A stretch of DNA of 20,835 nt from Pseudomonadota bacterium (GTDB lineage: Bacteria > Myxococcota_A > Polyangia > Polyangiales > Polyangiaceae), in contig JAEYWK010000055.1 of assembly GCA_023431345.1 (NCBI GenBank), forward strand, positions 1-20,835. The letters run 5' to 3'. Below the pieces are notes generated by a model. That model was not told the DNA's origin. It saw only the letters and a program-made list of their open reading frames with translations, and ran no database searches. The stretch's first letter is position 1. The number at the start of each line of letters is the position of its first letter. Below, piece after piece: positions 20,558 through 20,835 of this stretch. Both the position numbers and the translations under genes were made by a program.

Positions 20558-20835
20558 ATGGCCCTCCCGATCGAGCCCACGCCCGTCCTTGAAGGCGAAG
20601 CCGCCGAGGAGCTGCTTGTCGAGCTTGAGGCGGTCTGTTCGCCGCAGGAGGCAGCCCGGCGCATCGCAGCGGCGCGCACACTTCTGCAAGACGTCGGGCT
20701 GAACGATGACTGCGTATTCCGCTGCATTCGATCAGCCGTTCCGGGCGCATCCGATCAGGATTCCGCGCATCCGATCAGGAATCGGAGCGAAGCGACGAGT
20801 ACGGGGGCTGGGTCAGGCGGCGGGTTGGGTCTCGG
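20558..20835 (+). CDS. Small conserved-looking ORF, probably truncated by an IS end, runs off right edge
   Basis: From the ATG at 20558 the plus frame is open to the end of the window: MALPIEPTPVLEGEAAEELL, then VELEAVCSPQEAARRIAAAR and TLLQDVGLNDD. The opening resembles a widespread family of short bacterial proteins that start with a PTPVLEGEDAE-type motif and are often found near mobile elements or toxin-antitoxin genes; their function is unknown. After about residue 52 (near 20715) the translation runs into tandem 22-bp repeats and becomes low-quality (CVFRCIRSAVPGASDQDS). The native 3' end is therefore probably lost to an inserted element. No clear ribosome-binding site is visible. Confidence 0.5.
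   Translation, partial: MALPIEPTPVLEGEAAEELLVELEAVCSPQEAARRIAAARTLLQDVGLNDDCVFRCIRSAVPGASDQDSAHPIRNRSEATSTGAGSGGGLGL
20717..20780. mobile_element. Tandem 20-22-bp repeats resembling an IS21-family terminus
   Basis: Three units begin with TTCC and end in CGATCAG plus 1-3 bases: 20717-20738, 20739-20760 and 20761-20780. The last two share GCGCATCCGATCAGGA exactly. IS21-family elements carry multiple terminal repeats of this size, and the ORF upstream loses its protein-like character here. No transposase lies inside the window, so the family call rests on the repeat pattern only. Confidence 0.4.

Noticed and set aside
20352..20760. Complete tmRNA gene
   Set aside because: The 5' acceptor, the conserved TTCGACGGG-type region and a tag reading frame are all absent; only the 3' end is recognisable.

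Overview
The window looks like chromosomal DNA of a high-G+C member of the Myxococcota (Polyangia-like). The sequence evidence is a Gly/Ala-rich linker behind lipoprotein signals, a DUF1592-DUF1552 gene pair, a MYXO-CTERM-like C-terminal anchor and strong G/C preference at third codon positions. Family names come from recognising motifs by eye; no database search was possible.

Layout. (1) 1-1924, minus: 5' part of a large DNA2/NAM7-type helicase that runs off the left edge, preceded by about 385 nt of mostly non-coding DNA with a possible gene remnant. (2) 2310-5386, plus: a two-gene operon, a DUF1587/1595/1592/1588/1585 lipoprotein with a CGGCH motif overlapped by 4 nt by a Tat-exported DUF1552 protein. 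(3) 5441-7344, minus: a six-helix DUF1206 membrane protein with its own promoter, then an ArsR repressor / AHSA1 (SRPBCC) pair. An 18-bp perfect palindrome lies inside the ArsR promoter. (4) 7448-8869, minus: an exported FG-GAP-like propeller protein with a myxosortase-type tail. (5) 9193-17394, plus: a block of surface or secreted proteins: a CE1-type esterase lipoprotein, a 1310-residue lipoprotein with six cadherin-like repeats, a small beta-barrel-like protein and a putative HExxH metallopeptidase lipoprotein. Strong hairpins separate several of them. (6) 17582-17785, minus: a tiny alanine-zipper lipoprotein encoded by 21-bp repeats.

(7) 17860-20835 is the accessory part. Going left to right it holds repeat A, an unknown ORF, a vapC pseudogene broken by two frameshifts, its antitoxin, a tRNA/tmRNA-3'-end-like remnant (D), repeat B, an intact Doc-AbrB toxin-antitoxin pair bracketed by matching hairpins, a strong terminator and another tRNA/tmRNA 3' end (C). 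After these come phased GCAAC boxes, a small conserved-looking ORF and 22-bp tandem repeats resembling the end of an IS21-family element. Copies A and B share about 50 bp, and B and C share 21 bp. I read this as serial accretion of small toxin-antitoxin modules at a tRNA or tmRNA 3' end. It is the most unusual part of the window.

Most of the other genes encode cell-surface functions, consistent with a predatory or saprophytic myxobacterial lifestyle, but no single pathway links them.
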